From: Burkholderiales bacterium
GTDB taxonomy: Bacteria > Pseudomonadota > Gammaproteobacteria > Burkholderiales > Casimicrobiaceae
DNA length: 39,188 bases
Direction: 5' to 3'
NCBI GenBank assembly: GCA_016790165.1
Contig: JAEUPL010000015.1
Span: forward strand, 1-39,188
Shown here: one piece after another, positions 17,008 to 26,526 of the stretch
How positions within the stretch are numbered: position 1 is the first letter of the stretch
How the letters are laid out: the number at the start of each line of letters is the position of its first letter
The notes under the pieces: model-generated
What the model saw: the letters and a program-made list of their open reading frames with translations, nothing else
Database searches by the model: none
What the model was told of the DNA's origin: nothing
Program-made: the position numbers and the translations under genes

Positions 17008-20000
17008 GTGAAGACCTCCTACGCCGAGCTGTTTTGCCGTTCGAATTTCAGTTTTCAGTACGGCGCCTCTCACCCGGAGGAATTACTCCGCACCGCCTGG
17101 ACACATGGCTACAGCGCTATTGCCATTACAGACGAATGTTCACTGGCCGGTGGAGCACGAGCACACCTCGCCTGGTGTGACCTGTGCGCCGAACACGGCG
17201 TCGCGATTGACGATGCACCACTTCGCCTCATCCTCGGCGCCAGCTTTCGCCTCGATGACTGCACACTGATCCTGCTGGTTGAAACAAAACGCGGCTATGA
17301 GCATTTATGTCAGCTGATTACACGTTGTCGCCTGTCAGCAGAAAAGGGCAGCTATCACTTTGATGTGCAATCGCTGGCAAACCTGCGTGACTGCTTCGCG
17401 CTCATCGTGCCAGGTAGCCAGATCGAACCGGTGATCGCGCACACGCAGGCGCTCAATCGAGCGATCGGCTATACGCGCCTGCTCACGGCGAGCGATGCGC
17501 GGCGTTTCGAGCATGCAATGAAGCTCGCCCAGGAAAATGAGCTGGCCTTGATCGCATGTGGCGATGTATTGATTCACGAACCATCCCGTCAGCCCCTGCA
17601 AGACATTCTTGCGGCAACGCGGTTGCACTGCACCATTGATCGCCTGGGCGAGTTGGCACAACAGAACGCCGAACGCTACCTGCGGCCACTGGCGGCGCTC
17701 ACACATCTCTACCCCGCCGAACTCCTGCTCAACAGTGTTACCGTTGCCAGACAATGCCGGTTCACGCTACGGGAACTGCGCTACCAGTACCCCGAAGAAT
17801 TCATCCCCTCCGGGCATACCGCCGCCAGTTACCTGCGCGAACAAACCCTGCTTGGGGCACAGCAACGCTACCCCAGCGGGATTCCAGAGCATGTTCAGGC
17901 GCTGCTGGAAAAAGAATTCGCTCTGGTCGCCGACAAGCGCTATGAACCCTACTTCCTCACTGTGTACGACATTGTGCGCGAAGCCCGAAGGCGCGGCATC
18001 CTGTGTCAAGGACGGGGATCGGCAGCCAACTCAGCCATTTGCTATTGCCTGCACATCACCGAACTTGACCCACAGCGCAGTCATTTGTTGTTTGAGCGCT
18101 TCATCTCCAATGAACGGGACGAGCCACCTGACATTGACGTCGATTTCGAGCATGAACGGCGTGAGGAAATCATCCAGCACATTTACCAAACCTACGGACG
18201 CCATCGCGCGGCCCTGTGTGCCGTGGTCATTTGCTATCGCACCAAAGGCGCAATTCGTGACGTTGGACGTGCCCTCGGTTTTTCGCAGGATCAACTTGAT
18301 CGTATCAGCAGCAATTTGTCATGGTGGGACAACAAGACCGAATTGGATGACCGCCTGCACGAAATGGGGTTTGACCCAGCGCTCCCCCGGGTACGTCAGT
18401 TGATTCACTACACCGGGCAGCTTCGTGGATTTCCGCGCCACCTGTCGCAACACCCCGGGGGCTTTGTACTGGCTGATCACCGGCTCGATCAGCAAGTCCC
18501 CATCGAAAACGCCACCATGGCCGACCGCAGCGTCATTCAGTGGGACAAGGACGACATTGAAGCCCTTGGCATGATGAAAGTGGACGTGCTCGGACTGGGC
18601 ATGCTCACCTGCATACGCCGCGCGCTGGCATTGATTGGACAGCAGTTGGGGCAGACATTCGGCATGCACGATATACCGGCCGAGGACCCACAGGTATACG
18701 ACATGCTTTGTCGTGGCGAAAGCACAGGCGTATTTCAGGTTGAGTCGCGCGCGCAAATGAGCATGTTGCCCAGGCTTAAGCCGCGCAATTTTTTTGATCT
18801 GGTCGTGCAAATTGCAATTGTCCGCCCCGGCCCAATCCAGGGCGGCATGGTGCACCCCTACCTCAAGCGGCGCCAAAAAACCGAGGCCGTACGCTATCCC
18901 TCACCTGCTGTAGAAAGCGTACTGAAACGAACGCTCGGCATCCCCATTTTTCAGGAGCAGGTGATGGAACTCTCCATGAAAGCCGCAGGGTTCACGGCCG
19001 GCGAAGCAGATAACCTGCGCCGCTCAATGGCCGCGTGGAAGCGCAAGGGAGGCCTCGGCCATCTGCGCGAAAAACTGATCAATGGCATGCTGGAGCGCGG
19101 ATACAGCGCGGCCTTCGCTGAGTCGGTCTACAAACAGGTTGAAGGCTTTGGTAGCTACGGTTTTCCCGAATCGCATGCCGCCAGTTTTGCCATTCTTGCC
19201 TACAGTTCTGCGTGGATGAAATGCCATTTCCCGGCCGCGTTCTGCTGTGCGTTGCTTAACAGTCAGCCGATGGGTTTTTATTCCCCATCGCAACTGGTTC
19301 AGGACGCGCGCCAGAACGGCGTGCACGTGTTACCGATTGACATCAACCACAGCGACAGCGAATGCAGCCTGATTCTGCCCACAGATCCGATGTTGGCACG
19401 CAGCGCACCGTGCCTGCGCCTTGGATTCAATCTGGTCAAAGGGTTAGGACAAGCGGTGGCCGAACGTATCATCAGACAGCGCGGTGCACAGCCGTACGCC
19501 GACGTGCGTGATCTGGTGCAACGCGCGGGTCTCGATAGCCGCGCGGTCAAAGCGTTGGCGGATGCAGATGCATTCAACGCGCTGGCGGGCGATCGAATTC
19601 AGGCGAAATGGATGGCAGCGGCGGTGCAGCACCACGATCTGCCCCTGGCCCCCAGTGTGAGGACGCCAGTTTCGCTCGATGCACTGCATGCGCCGCTCAA
19701 GCCACTCACGCTGGGTCAGGAGGTCATCGCTGACTACCGAAGCACTGGACTCACATTACGTGCCCATCCGTTGCATTTGCTGCGTGGCCTGCTGAAGGGC
19801 ACGGAAACGGCGGAACGCCTGAAGCACCTGCCTTCCGGACGTAACCTGCGCGTCGCCGGGCTGGTCACCTGTCGCCAGCGTCCTGGCACGGCCAGCGGTG
19901 TCACCTTTGTCACACTGGAGGACGAAACCGGCAACACGAATGTCGTCGTCTGGCGCGATCTTGCCGAAAAGGAGCGCCGGGCACTGATCGCTTCCCGTTT

Positions 20001-20121
20001 GATGATTGTGCACGGCAAACTGGAGCGTCAGGGGCCAGTGATCCACCTCATGGCAAGTCACATGGAAGATGCTTCACATCTGCTGGCCGACTTGCAGGTT
20101 TCGTCGCACGATTTTCACTAA
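17008..20121 (+). CDS. dnaE2: Error-prone DNA polymerase DnaE2 (ImuC)
   Basis: A 1037-residue C-family polymerase that performs SOS-induced translesion synthesis with ImuB. The PHP domain is N-terminal (YAELFCRSNFSFQYGASHPEEL, AITDECSLAG). Catalytic aspartates are Asp375 and Asp377 of PDIDVDF and Asp526 of KVDVLGLGM. The finger and helix-hairpin regions follow, and an OB domain near the C-terminus reads VAGLVTCRQRPGTASGVTF. The open frame extends upstream over the end of imuB to 16729, but homology begins at GTG 17008 (VKTSYAEL), which has only a weak ribosome site; the exact start is uncertain. A short hairpin lies right after the stop. Confidence 0.94.
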   Translation: MKTSYAELFCRSNFSFQYGASHPEELLRTAWTHGYSAIAITDECSLAGGARAHLAWCDLCAEHGVAIDDAPLRLILGASFRLDDCTLILLVETKRGYEHLCQLITRCRLSAEKGSYHFDVQSLANLRDCFALIVPGSQIEPVIAHTQALNRAIGYTRLLTASDARRFEHAMKLAQENELALIACGDVLIHEPSRQPLQDILAATRLHCTIDRLGELAQQNAERYLRPLAALTHLYPAELLLNSVTVARQCRFTLRELRYQYPEEFIPSGHTAASYLREQTLLGAQQRYPSGIPEHVQALLEKEFALVADKRYEPYFLTVYDIVREARRRGILCQGRGSAANSAICYCLHITELDPQRSHLLFERFISNERDEPPDIDVDFEHERREEIIQHIYQTYGRHRAALCAVVICYRTKGAIRDVGRALGFSQDQLDRISSNLSWWDNKTELDDRLHEMGFDPALPRVRQLIHYTGQLRGFPRHLSQHPGGFVLADHRLDQQVPIENATMADRSVIQWDKDDIEALGMMKVDVLGLGMLTCIRRALALIGQQLGQTFGMHDIPAEDPQVYDMLCRGESTGVFQVESRAQMSMLPRLKPRNFFDLVVQIAIVRPGPIQGGMVHPYLKRRQKTEAVRYPSPAVESVLKRTLGIPIFQEQVMELSMKAAGFTAGEADNLRRSMAAWKRKGGLGHLREKLINGMLERGYSAAFAESVYKQVEGFGSYGFPESHAASFAILAYSSAWMKCHFPAAFCCALLNSQPMGFYSPSQLVQDARQNGVHVLPIDINHSDSECSLILPTDPMLARSAPCLRLGFNLVKGLGQAVAERIIRQRGAQPYADVRDLVQRAGLDSRAVKALADADAFNALAGDRIQAKWMAAAVQHHDLPLAPSVRTPVSLDALHAPLKPLTLGQEVIADYRSTGLTLRAHPLHLLRGLLKGTETAERLKHLPSGRNLRVAGLVTCRQRPGTASGVTFVTLEDETGNTNVVVWRDLAEKERRALIASRLMIVHGKLERQGPVIHLMASHMEDASHLLADLQVSSHDFH

Positions 20122-20122
20122 G

Positions 20123-20137
20123 ACCCGCGCTGCGGGT
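20123..20137 (+). terminator. Possible weak terminator hairpin after dnaE2
   Basis: ACCCGC and GCGGGT pair around a three-base loop, starting two bases after the dnaE2 stop codon. No U tract follows, so intrinsic termination is doubtful. The rest of the 141-base gap to the next gene shows nothing clear. Confidence 0.3.
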
Positions 20138-20262
20138 TGCAAATGGTCATCTGACATCCCGTCGCGAGACAATACGGCACAGCGATTGCTACTCAAGTGC
20201 TGCGATGCACCACTTTGTTGCATCGCAAGCTATCCGAGCACTGAACAGGCCACCCACGCACC

Positions 20263-23200
20263 ATGACCATCCACGTCGCGCTCAACCACGTCACCCACTA
20301 CCGCTACGACCGTCTCGTCGCGCTCGGGCCACAGATTGTTCGCCTGCGCCCGGCACCACATTGCCGCACGCGTATCCTGTCCTACAGCCAGCGCATCGAG
20401 CCGACTGATCACTTCTGCAACTGGCAGCAGGACCCGTTCGCGAACTACATGGCGCGGCTGGTGGTGCCAGAGCGCACGCGAGAGTTCAAGGTCACCGTCG
20501 ATCTGGTCGCCGAGATGGCGGTTTACAACCCGTTCGACTTCTTCCTCGAACCTTCGGCTGAGAAATTTCCGTTCGACTACTCGCGCGACAGCAAGGCTGA
20601 ACTGGCGCCCTACCTTGCCGCGGCGCCGATGACGCCGCTGGTTGACGCGTATCTCAAGAAAATCGACAAGAGCAAACGACGCACCATCGACTTTCTGGTC
20701 GACGTGAACTCGATGCTCTACAAGGACATCCGCTACCTGATCCGCATGGAACCGGGCGTGCAGACGCCGGAGCAGACATTAACCTTGAAGTCCGGCTCGT
20801 GCCGCGACTCGGGCTGGCTACTGGTGCAGCTGATGCGCCACCTGGGTATCGCGGCGCGCTTCGTATCGGGCTACCTCATTCAACTCACCCCCGACGTTAA
20901 GGCGATCGACGGCCCGAGCGGACCCAGCGCCGACTTCACCGATCTGCACGCCTGGTGCGAGGTCTATCTGCCCGGCGCCGGGTGGATTGGCCTTGATCCC
21001 ACATCGGGCCTGCTGGCGGGCGAAGGCCACATCCCGCTGGCCTGCACGCCGCAGCCGTCATCCGCTGCACCGATTGAAGGCGGGGTCGACAAGAGCGAGG
21101 TGGAATTCAGCCACCACATGGCCGTGACGCGCATTTACGAATCGCCGCGCGTCACCAAGCCGTACACCGACGCGCAGTGGGAAAAGGTGCTCGATCTCGG
21201 CGAACAGGTGGACCGCGACCTCGTGGCGGGCGACGTTCGATTGACGATGGGTGGCGAGCCGACCTTTGTCGCGGACCGCGACCGCGATGCGCCGGAATGG
21301 AACACGGCGGCGCTTGGCCCCACCAAACGCGGCTACGCCAACGCGCTGGTGCAAAAGCTGCGCGCCCAGTATGGCGACGGTGGCTTCCTGCACTTCGGGC
21401 AGGGCAAGTGGTATCCCGGCGAGCAGTTGCCGCGCTGGGCGTTGTCGGTGTTCTGGCGCAAGGACGGGCAACCCATCTGGCACAACCCCGACCTGTTTGC
21501 CGACGAGCGTAAGCCCGGCGGTTACAGCAATGTCGATTCGGGCCGCTTCATCCGCACGCTGGCCGGCAAGCTCGGCCTCACGGACGAGTTCGTCAAGGAA
21601 GGTTTTGAGGACACTTGGTACTACCTGTGGCGCGAGCGGCGTCTGCCGGTGAACGTCGATCCATTTGACGCGCGCCTCGGCGACGAGCTGGAGCGCGACC
21701 GCCTGCGCAAGGTGTTCGATCAGGGGCTGAAGCACGTCGTTGGGCACGTGTTGCCGTTGACGCCCGGCACCGCGGTAGGCTTGCGCGGCACGCGCTGGCA
21801 AACGGGCCCGTGGTTCTTCCGCGACGAGCGGATGTATCTGATCCCCGGTGACAGTGCGATGGGCTATCGCCTGCCGCTCGACAGCCTGCCCTGGACATCG
21901 GAGGGCGACTACCCGTACTTCATTGATCGCGACACCTTTGATCCGCGCAGCGAACTGCCGGCGGCGAGGACGTTTGCCGAGCGCTATGGCGTCGCGCGGG
22001 GACTCGATGTTCCAGCGACGGTGGCGATGCAGGGCTTGCCGACGGCGGCTGGTTCCGCTGTTCGCGGTGCCGCCATCGAACCGCCCGGCGGACCCACCGC
22101 CCGCACAGCGCCGGGTGGGCAATTGGAGGGAATAACCGGCACTGCAAACGCGGACAGCGACGATGCTGATCGGGCTGCCCAGTCTGCGCGGCACCAATAC
22201 GTCCCCGCCACCGCCACCCTGATGCCGCAGCGCTTCCAGTCTGCACACTGGCTGACGCGGACCGCCCTGTGCGTCGAAGCACGACAAGGCCACCTCTACG
22301 TCTTCATGCCGCCGATCGCGTGGCTTGAGGATTACCTTGATCTGCTGACGGCGATTGAGGCTACCGCCGAAGCGCTCGACGTTCGCATCGTGCTCGAGGG
22401 CTATCCGCCACCGCGCGATCCGCGCCTGAAGCTGCTGCAGGTGACACCCGACCCCGGCGTCATTGAGGTGAACATCCACCCAGCCTACAACTGGAACGAG
22501 CTGGTCGAGCACACCGAGTTTCTCTATCAGGCCGCGTTCGAAGAGCACCTCTGCGCCGAGAAATTCGCCCTCGACGGCCGCCACACCGGCACCGGCGGCG
22601 GCAATCACTTCGTGCTGGGTGGTGCAACGCCAGCCGACTCGCCGTTTCTGCGCAAACCGGAGCTGCTGTCGAGCCTGATCGCCTACTGGCACAACCACCC
22701 CAGCCTGTCCTATCTCTTCAGCGGCCTGTTCATCGGCGCTACCTCGCAGGCGCCGCGCATTGATGAGGCGCGTAACGACCAGCTCTACGAGCTGGAAATC
22801 GCTCTGTCACAAATCGAGAAGAACCGTGCGATCTACGGCACCGAAATGCCGCCCTGGCTGGTCGACCGCACGCTGCGCAATATTCTGATCGACGTCACCG
22901 GCAACACGCACCGCAGCGAGTTCTGCATCGACAAACTCTACTCGCCCGACGGCCCTACCGGCCGCCTCGGGTTGCTCGAGCTGCGCGCCTTCGAAATGCC
23001 GCCGCACGCGCGCATGAGCATCGTGCAACAACTGTTGCTGCGTGCGCTCGTCGCGCGCTTCTGGAAGCAGCCGAAACACCATTCGCTGTCGCGCTGGGGC
23101 ACGGCGCTGCACGACCGCTTCATGCTGCCGACGTTCATCCGCATGGACTTCGAGGATGTGCTCGAAGACCTCGCCATGCCGGAGAACGGTGGCTATCAGT

Positions 23201-23778
23201 TCGACCCCGCGTGGTTCGCGCCGCACTTCGAGTTCCGCTTCCCGCTGTTCGGCGAGATCGCGGTGCGCGGCATGGAGGTCGCGATTCGCGGTGCACTGGA
23301 ACCCTGGCATGTGATGGGCGAAGAAGGCGCGATCGGCGGCACGGTGCGCTATGTCGACTCGTCGCTGGAGCGGCTGGAAGTCAGCGTCACCGGCCTCAAC
23401 GACTCGCGCTACGTCGTGACCGCCAATGGTCAAGCGCTGCCGTTGCAACCCACGGGCACGGTGGGTCACTTCGTCGCCGGCGTTCGCTACAAGGCGTGGA
23501 GCCCGCCGTCGGCGCTGCACCCGAGCATCCACGTCCACGCACCAGTCACATTCGATATCGTCGACACCTGGATGAACAAGAGCCTCGGTGGCTGTCAGTA
23601 CCACGTGCAGCATCCGGGCGGGTCGAACCCCGGCGTGTTCCCGATCAACGCCTACGAGGCGGAGTCGAGGCGGCTGTCGCGCTTCCTGCGCATGGGGCAC
23701 ACACCTGGGCGCTTGGTCGTACAGCCCGCGCAGGTGAATCACGAGCATCCGTTCACGCTGGATTTGCGGCGGGCTTAG
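20263..23778 (+). CDS. Transglutaminase-like protein fused to DUF2126
   Basis: A 1171-residue two-part protein. The N-terminal third is a bacterial transglutaminase N-domain plus papain-like transglutaminase core, with Cys180 (KSGSCRDSG), His229 (DLHAWCEVY) and Asp245 (GLDPTSG) forming the expected triad. The rest is DUF2126/COG4196 (LTMGGEPTFVADRDRDAPEWN, NIHPAYNWNELVEHT, GTGGGNHFVLGG). This domain has been discussed in comparative genomics as possibly related to amidoligases. A variable Ala/Gly-rich stretch lies at about residues 585-650. There is no signal peptide. It is the first gene of a three-gene operon with the ATP-grasp/alpha-E protein and a second transglutaminase. The substrate is unknown; peptide or isopeptide bond cleavage or transfer is expected from the fold. 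Confidence 0.88.
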   Translation: MTIHVALNHVTHYRYDRLVALGPQIVRLRPAPHCRTRILSYSQRIEPTDHFCNWQQDPFANYMARLVVPERTREFKVTVDLVAEMAVYNPFDFFLEPSAEKFPFDYSRDSKAELAPYLAAAPMTPLVDAYLKKIDKSKRRTIDFLVDVNSMLYKDIRYLIRMEPGVQTPEQTLTLKSGSCRDSGWLLVQLMRHLGIAARFVSGYLIQLTPDVKAIDGPSGPSADFTDLHAWCEVYLPGAGWIGLDPTSGLLAGEGHIPLACTPQPSSAAPIEGGVDKSEVEFSHHMAVTRIYESPRVTKPYTDAQWEKVLDLGEQVDRDLVAGDVRLTMGGEPTFVADRDRDAPEWNTAALGPTKRGYANALVQKLRAQYGDGGFLHFGQGKWYPGEQLPRWALSVFWRKDGQPIWHNPDLFADERKPGGYSNVDSGRFIRTLAGKLGLTDEFVKEGFEDTWYYLWRERRLPVNVDPFDARLGDELERDRLRKVFDQGLKHVVGHVLPLTPGTAVGLRGTRWQTGPWFFRDERMYLIPGDSAMGYRLPLDSLPWTSEGDYPYFIDRDTFDPRSELPAARTFAERYGVARGLDVPATVAMQGLPTAAGSAVRGAAIEPPGGPTARTAPGGQLEGITGTANADSDDADRAAQSARHQYVPATATLMPQRFQSAHWLTRTALCVEARQGHLYVFMPPIAWLEDYLDLLTAIEATAEALDVRIVLEGYPPPRDPRLKLLQVTPDPGVIEVNIHPAYNWNELVEHTEFLYQAAFEEHLCAEKFALDGRHTGTGGGNHFVLGGATPADSPFLRKPELLSSLIAYWHNHPSLSYLFSGLFIGATSQAPRIDEARNDQLYELEIALSQIEKNRAIYGTEMPPWLVDRTLRNILIDVTGNTHRSEFCIDKLYSPDGPTGRLGLLELRAFEMPPHARMSIVQQLLLRALVARFWKQPKHHSLSRWGTALHDRFMLPTFIRMDFEDVLEDLAMPENGGYQFDPAWFAPHFEFRFPLFGEIAVRGMEVAIRGALEPWHVMGEEGAIGGTVRYVDSSLERLEVSVTGLNDSRYVVTANGQALPLQPTGTVGHFVAGVRYKAWSPPSALHPSIHVHAPVTFDIVDTWMNKSLGGCQYHVQHPGGSNPGVFPINAYEAESRRLSRFLRMGHTPGRLVVQPAQVNHEHPFTLDLRRA

Positions 23779-23856
23779 GCGCGAGGACATGGCTGTTCGT
23801 TTCGATGACGAATGGCCGTCGCCCCCCGTCGCGGCGGCCACCGCTACACTGCGGCC

Positions 23857-26526
23857 ATGACGTCTCTGTTCGATGATGCTTCGGCGCCTGCAACAGCCAC
23901 TGCGGATGCGGTGGCTGCCATTGCGCGGCACGCACCGATCGGCCACTTCGACGAGCTACGCGGTACAGCGACCACCGAAGCCACCATCGCGCTCACCCCC
24001 AGTTGGAGAAGCTTTTTCTCGGCAACGGCTGCCGCGCTGGGCACCACGTCAGCGGACGCGCTGATCTCACACTTCGCGGCACAGAACGACAGTCTGCTGC
24101 GACGCATCGCCGACAACGGTGTCACCTACAACCTCTACTCCGATGCGCTGGATGGTCCACCGCGGCAAGCGAGGCCGTGGTCGCTGGATTTGTTGCCATT
24201 GCTGATCGACGCGCAACAGTGGGTACAGATCGAACGCGGCGTACAACAGCGCGCCCGCCTGCTCAACGCCGTGCTGAGCGATGTCTACGGCGCGCAGGCA
24301 CTGGTGCGCGAGGGCATGTTGCCAACAGCGCTGGTGCACGGGCATCCTGCGTTCTTGCGCCCATTGTGTGGCAGCCGACCTGCGCAGGACACCTGGTTGC
24401 ATGTCGCCGCATTCGATCTGGCGCGCGGGCCGGACGGTCATTGGTGGGTGATGTCGCAGCGCACGCAGGCGCCGTCCGGATTGGGATACGCGCTCGAAAA
24501 CCGCATGATCGTGTCGCGCCTGTTCCCCGACGCATTTCGCGCGCTGCATGTCGACAAACTGGCTGCGAGCTACAAAACGCTGATTGCAAGCCTGCTGGCG
24601 CATTCGCCCGGCGGCCGTGACACACGCATCGTGCTGCTGACACCGGGGCCCTACAACGAAACCTACTTCGAACACGTCTATCTGGCGCGCTACCTCGGGA
24701 TCGAGTTGGTCGAGGGCGGCGATCTGGTGGTGCGCGATGCACAAGTCTGGCTCAAGACGCTGCACGGACTCGAGCCGGTGCACGCGATCCTTCGCCGCCT
24801 CGACGACGACTTTCTTGACCCGCTGGAATTGCGAGCCGATTCCGCGCTCGGTGTGCCCGGTCTGGTACAGGCTTGGCGCGCGGGCAACGTGGTGCTGGCC
24901 AACGCACCGGGCACGGGTTTTCTTGAATCCACCGCGATTTTTGGCTTCCTGCCTCGCCTCTGCGAGCGGCTGCTCGGCGAGTCGCTCACGCTGCCGTCGA
25001 TCGCGAGCTGGTGGTGCGGCGAACGCAGCGCACTCTACACCCTGTTGCCGCAAATTGCGGACTATGTGATCAAGCCAACGTACAACGATCGCGGTCGCCG
25101 CTTTGTGCCGGCGCTGGGTCACGGGCTGACCGCCCGCGAGCGCGAGCAGTGGGTGGGGCGCATCTCGATGCGACCGGAGGACTTCTCAGCACAGGCCTAC
25201 GTGCCGCTCGCGCACAATCCAAGCTGGCAGGCCGCGCCAGCACGGGGTGACGGCGGTGCCGCGGCAATCGCGAGCCGCGCGGTCATGCTGCGCGTCTTTG
25301 CGTTGTCCGATGGCCCCGGCCGCTGGCGCGTACTGCCGGGCGGTCTGGCGCGGCTGGCCCCACCCGGCAAAGATGTGGTGTCGATGTATCGCGGTGGCAG
25401 TTCCGCCGATGCCTGGGTCACGAGCACAGAGGCCACGGCAGTCGAGCCGCGCGACACTCGCCCGCTCTCCACCACGCTCACCCCCCTCACCACGCAGCGT
25501 GTCGGTTTGGGTGTGTCCAGTCGGGCGGCTGAAAATCTGTTCTGGTTTGGCCGCTACACCGAGCGCCTGGAGAACGCCACGCGGCTGGCGCGCGCCACGC
25601 TCGAAGCGCTTGCGGGTGACGGCATGGATACGCCCGAGACGCAGCGCTGGCAGCGCTGGATCGGTGGCCTGGCACGCAGCAATGGACTGGTGAGCACCGC
25701 CGTCCCATCGCCTGAGCAGGCGCCGCATCTGTTTGAACGAGCGCTGGTCGCCTCCCTCGGCGATGCCGACGGCCGCGAGGGCGCCTACAGCGTCGCCGCG
25801 ATTCTCGGCGCACTCAAGCAGTCCGCATTCGCAGTGCGAGAGCGCCTTGCGCTGGAGCAATGGACATTGGTGGCGGCCAGTGCCGAGCGCTTTGTCTCAA
25901 CGCTGCGCACACCGGCTGACGTCGGCCCCGCGAGCGTACACACAGCGCTCGCCGCGCTTGATCAGTTGGGCGTCGACATCATGGCGATGACGGGCGCCCA
26001 AACCGACCGCATGACGCGCGACGACGGGTGGCGACTGCTTTCGATCGGTCGCCACATCGAGCGGCTCAGCACGCTGGCCGACGTGCTCGCGGAAGCGTTG
26101 GCCGGTGGAGCGCTGGATAGCGAGACGGGCTTTGCGCTGCTGCTGACGCTGTTCGACAGCACCATCACCTTTCGCGCGCGTTATCTGCAACGGCGCGACA
26201 CCGAAGCGCTGATTGACCTGCTGGTACTCGATCGCGGCAATCCACGCTCGCTGGCCTGGGTGGCGCAAACGCTCGCCAGCCGCATCGCCAAGCTCGACGA
26301 CACCGCCATCGGCAGCACGCCGACACTGCTCAGCGCCATCGAATTGCCGCATCGCTGGTCGCCCGATGCGTTGCGACACGCTGCGCGCAGCGATGAGCCT
26401 GCAACCCGCGAAGCGTTAGTGAATCAACTGCGTGACGCCACGCGCAATGCCTGGGCACTGTCTGACGCGCTGTCGCAACGCTATTTCAGCCATGCCGAGG
26501 CGCCCGCACAGGCGGTGGGCGCATGA
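23857..26526 (+). CDS. Circularly permuted ATP-grasp (type 2) fused to alpha-E domain
   Basis: An 889-residue fusion of two proteins usually encoded side by side. Residues about 60-500 match the circularly permuted ATP-grasp family (DUF404/DUF407), with DNGVTYNLYSD, VLLTPGPYNETYFEHVYLARYLGIELVEGGDL and YVIKPTYNDRGRR segments. Residues about 555-880 are the alpha-helical alpha-E domain (DUF403), starting at LGVSSRAAENLFWFGRYTERLENATRLAR. ATP-grasp enzymes join carboxylates to amines through an acyl phosphate, so a peptide-like ligation is expected. I use the ATG at 23857 (MTSLFDD), since the upstream 15 residues look untranslated. The stop overlaps the next gene as ATGA. Confidence 0.88.
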   Translation: MTSLFDDASAPATATADAVAAIARHAPIGHFDELRGTATTEATIALTPSWRSFFSATAAALGTTSADALISHFAAQNDSLLRRIADNGVTYNLYSDALDGPPRQARPWSLDLLPLLIDAQQWVQIERGVQQRARLLNAVLSDVYGAQALVREGMLPTALVHGHPAFLRPLCGSRPAQDTWLHVAAFDLARGPDGHWWVMSQRTQAPSGLGYALENRMIVSRLFPDAFRALHVDKLAASYKTLIASLLAHSPGGRDTRIVLLTPGPYNETYFEHVYLARYLGIELVEGGDLVVRDAQVWLKTLHGLEPVHAILRRLDDDFLDPLELRADSALGVPGLVQAWRAGNVVLANAPGTGFLESTAIFGFLPRLCERLLGESLTLPSIASWWCGERSALYTLLPQIADYVIKPTYNDRGRRFVPALGHGLTAREREQWVGRISMRPEDFSAQAYVPLAHNPSWQAAPARGDGGAAAIASRAVMLRVFALSDGPGRWRVLPGGLARLAPPGKDVVSMYRGGSSADAWVTSTEATAVEPRDTRPLSTTLTPLTTQRVGLGVSSRAAENLFWFGRYTERLENATRLARATLEALAGDGMDTPETQRWQRWIGGLARSNGLVSTAVPSPEQAPHLFERALVASLGDADGREGAYSVAAILGALKQSAFAVRERLALEQWTLVAASAERFVSTLRTPADVGPASVHTALAALDQLGVDIMAMTGAQTDRMTRDDGWRLLSIGRHIERLSTLADVLAEALAGGALDSETGFALLLTLFDSTITFRARYLQRRDTEALIDLLVLDRGNPRSLAWVAQTLASRIAKLDDTAIGSTPTLLSAIELPHRWSPDALRHAARSDEPATREALVNQLRDATRNAWALSDALSQRYFSHAEAPAQAVGA

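Noticed and set aside
21058-22698. 546-codon minus-strand frame opposite the transglutaminase-DUF2126 gene
   Set aside because: It is antisense to a gene with complete catalytic motifs; the composition is typical of a GC-skew shadow.
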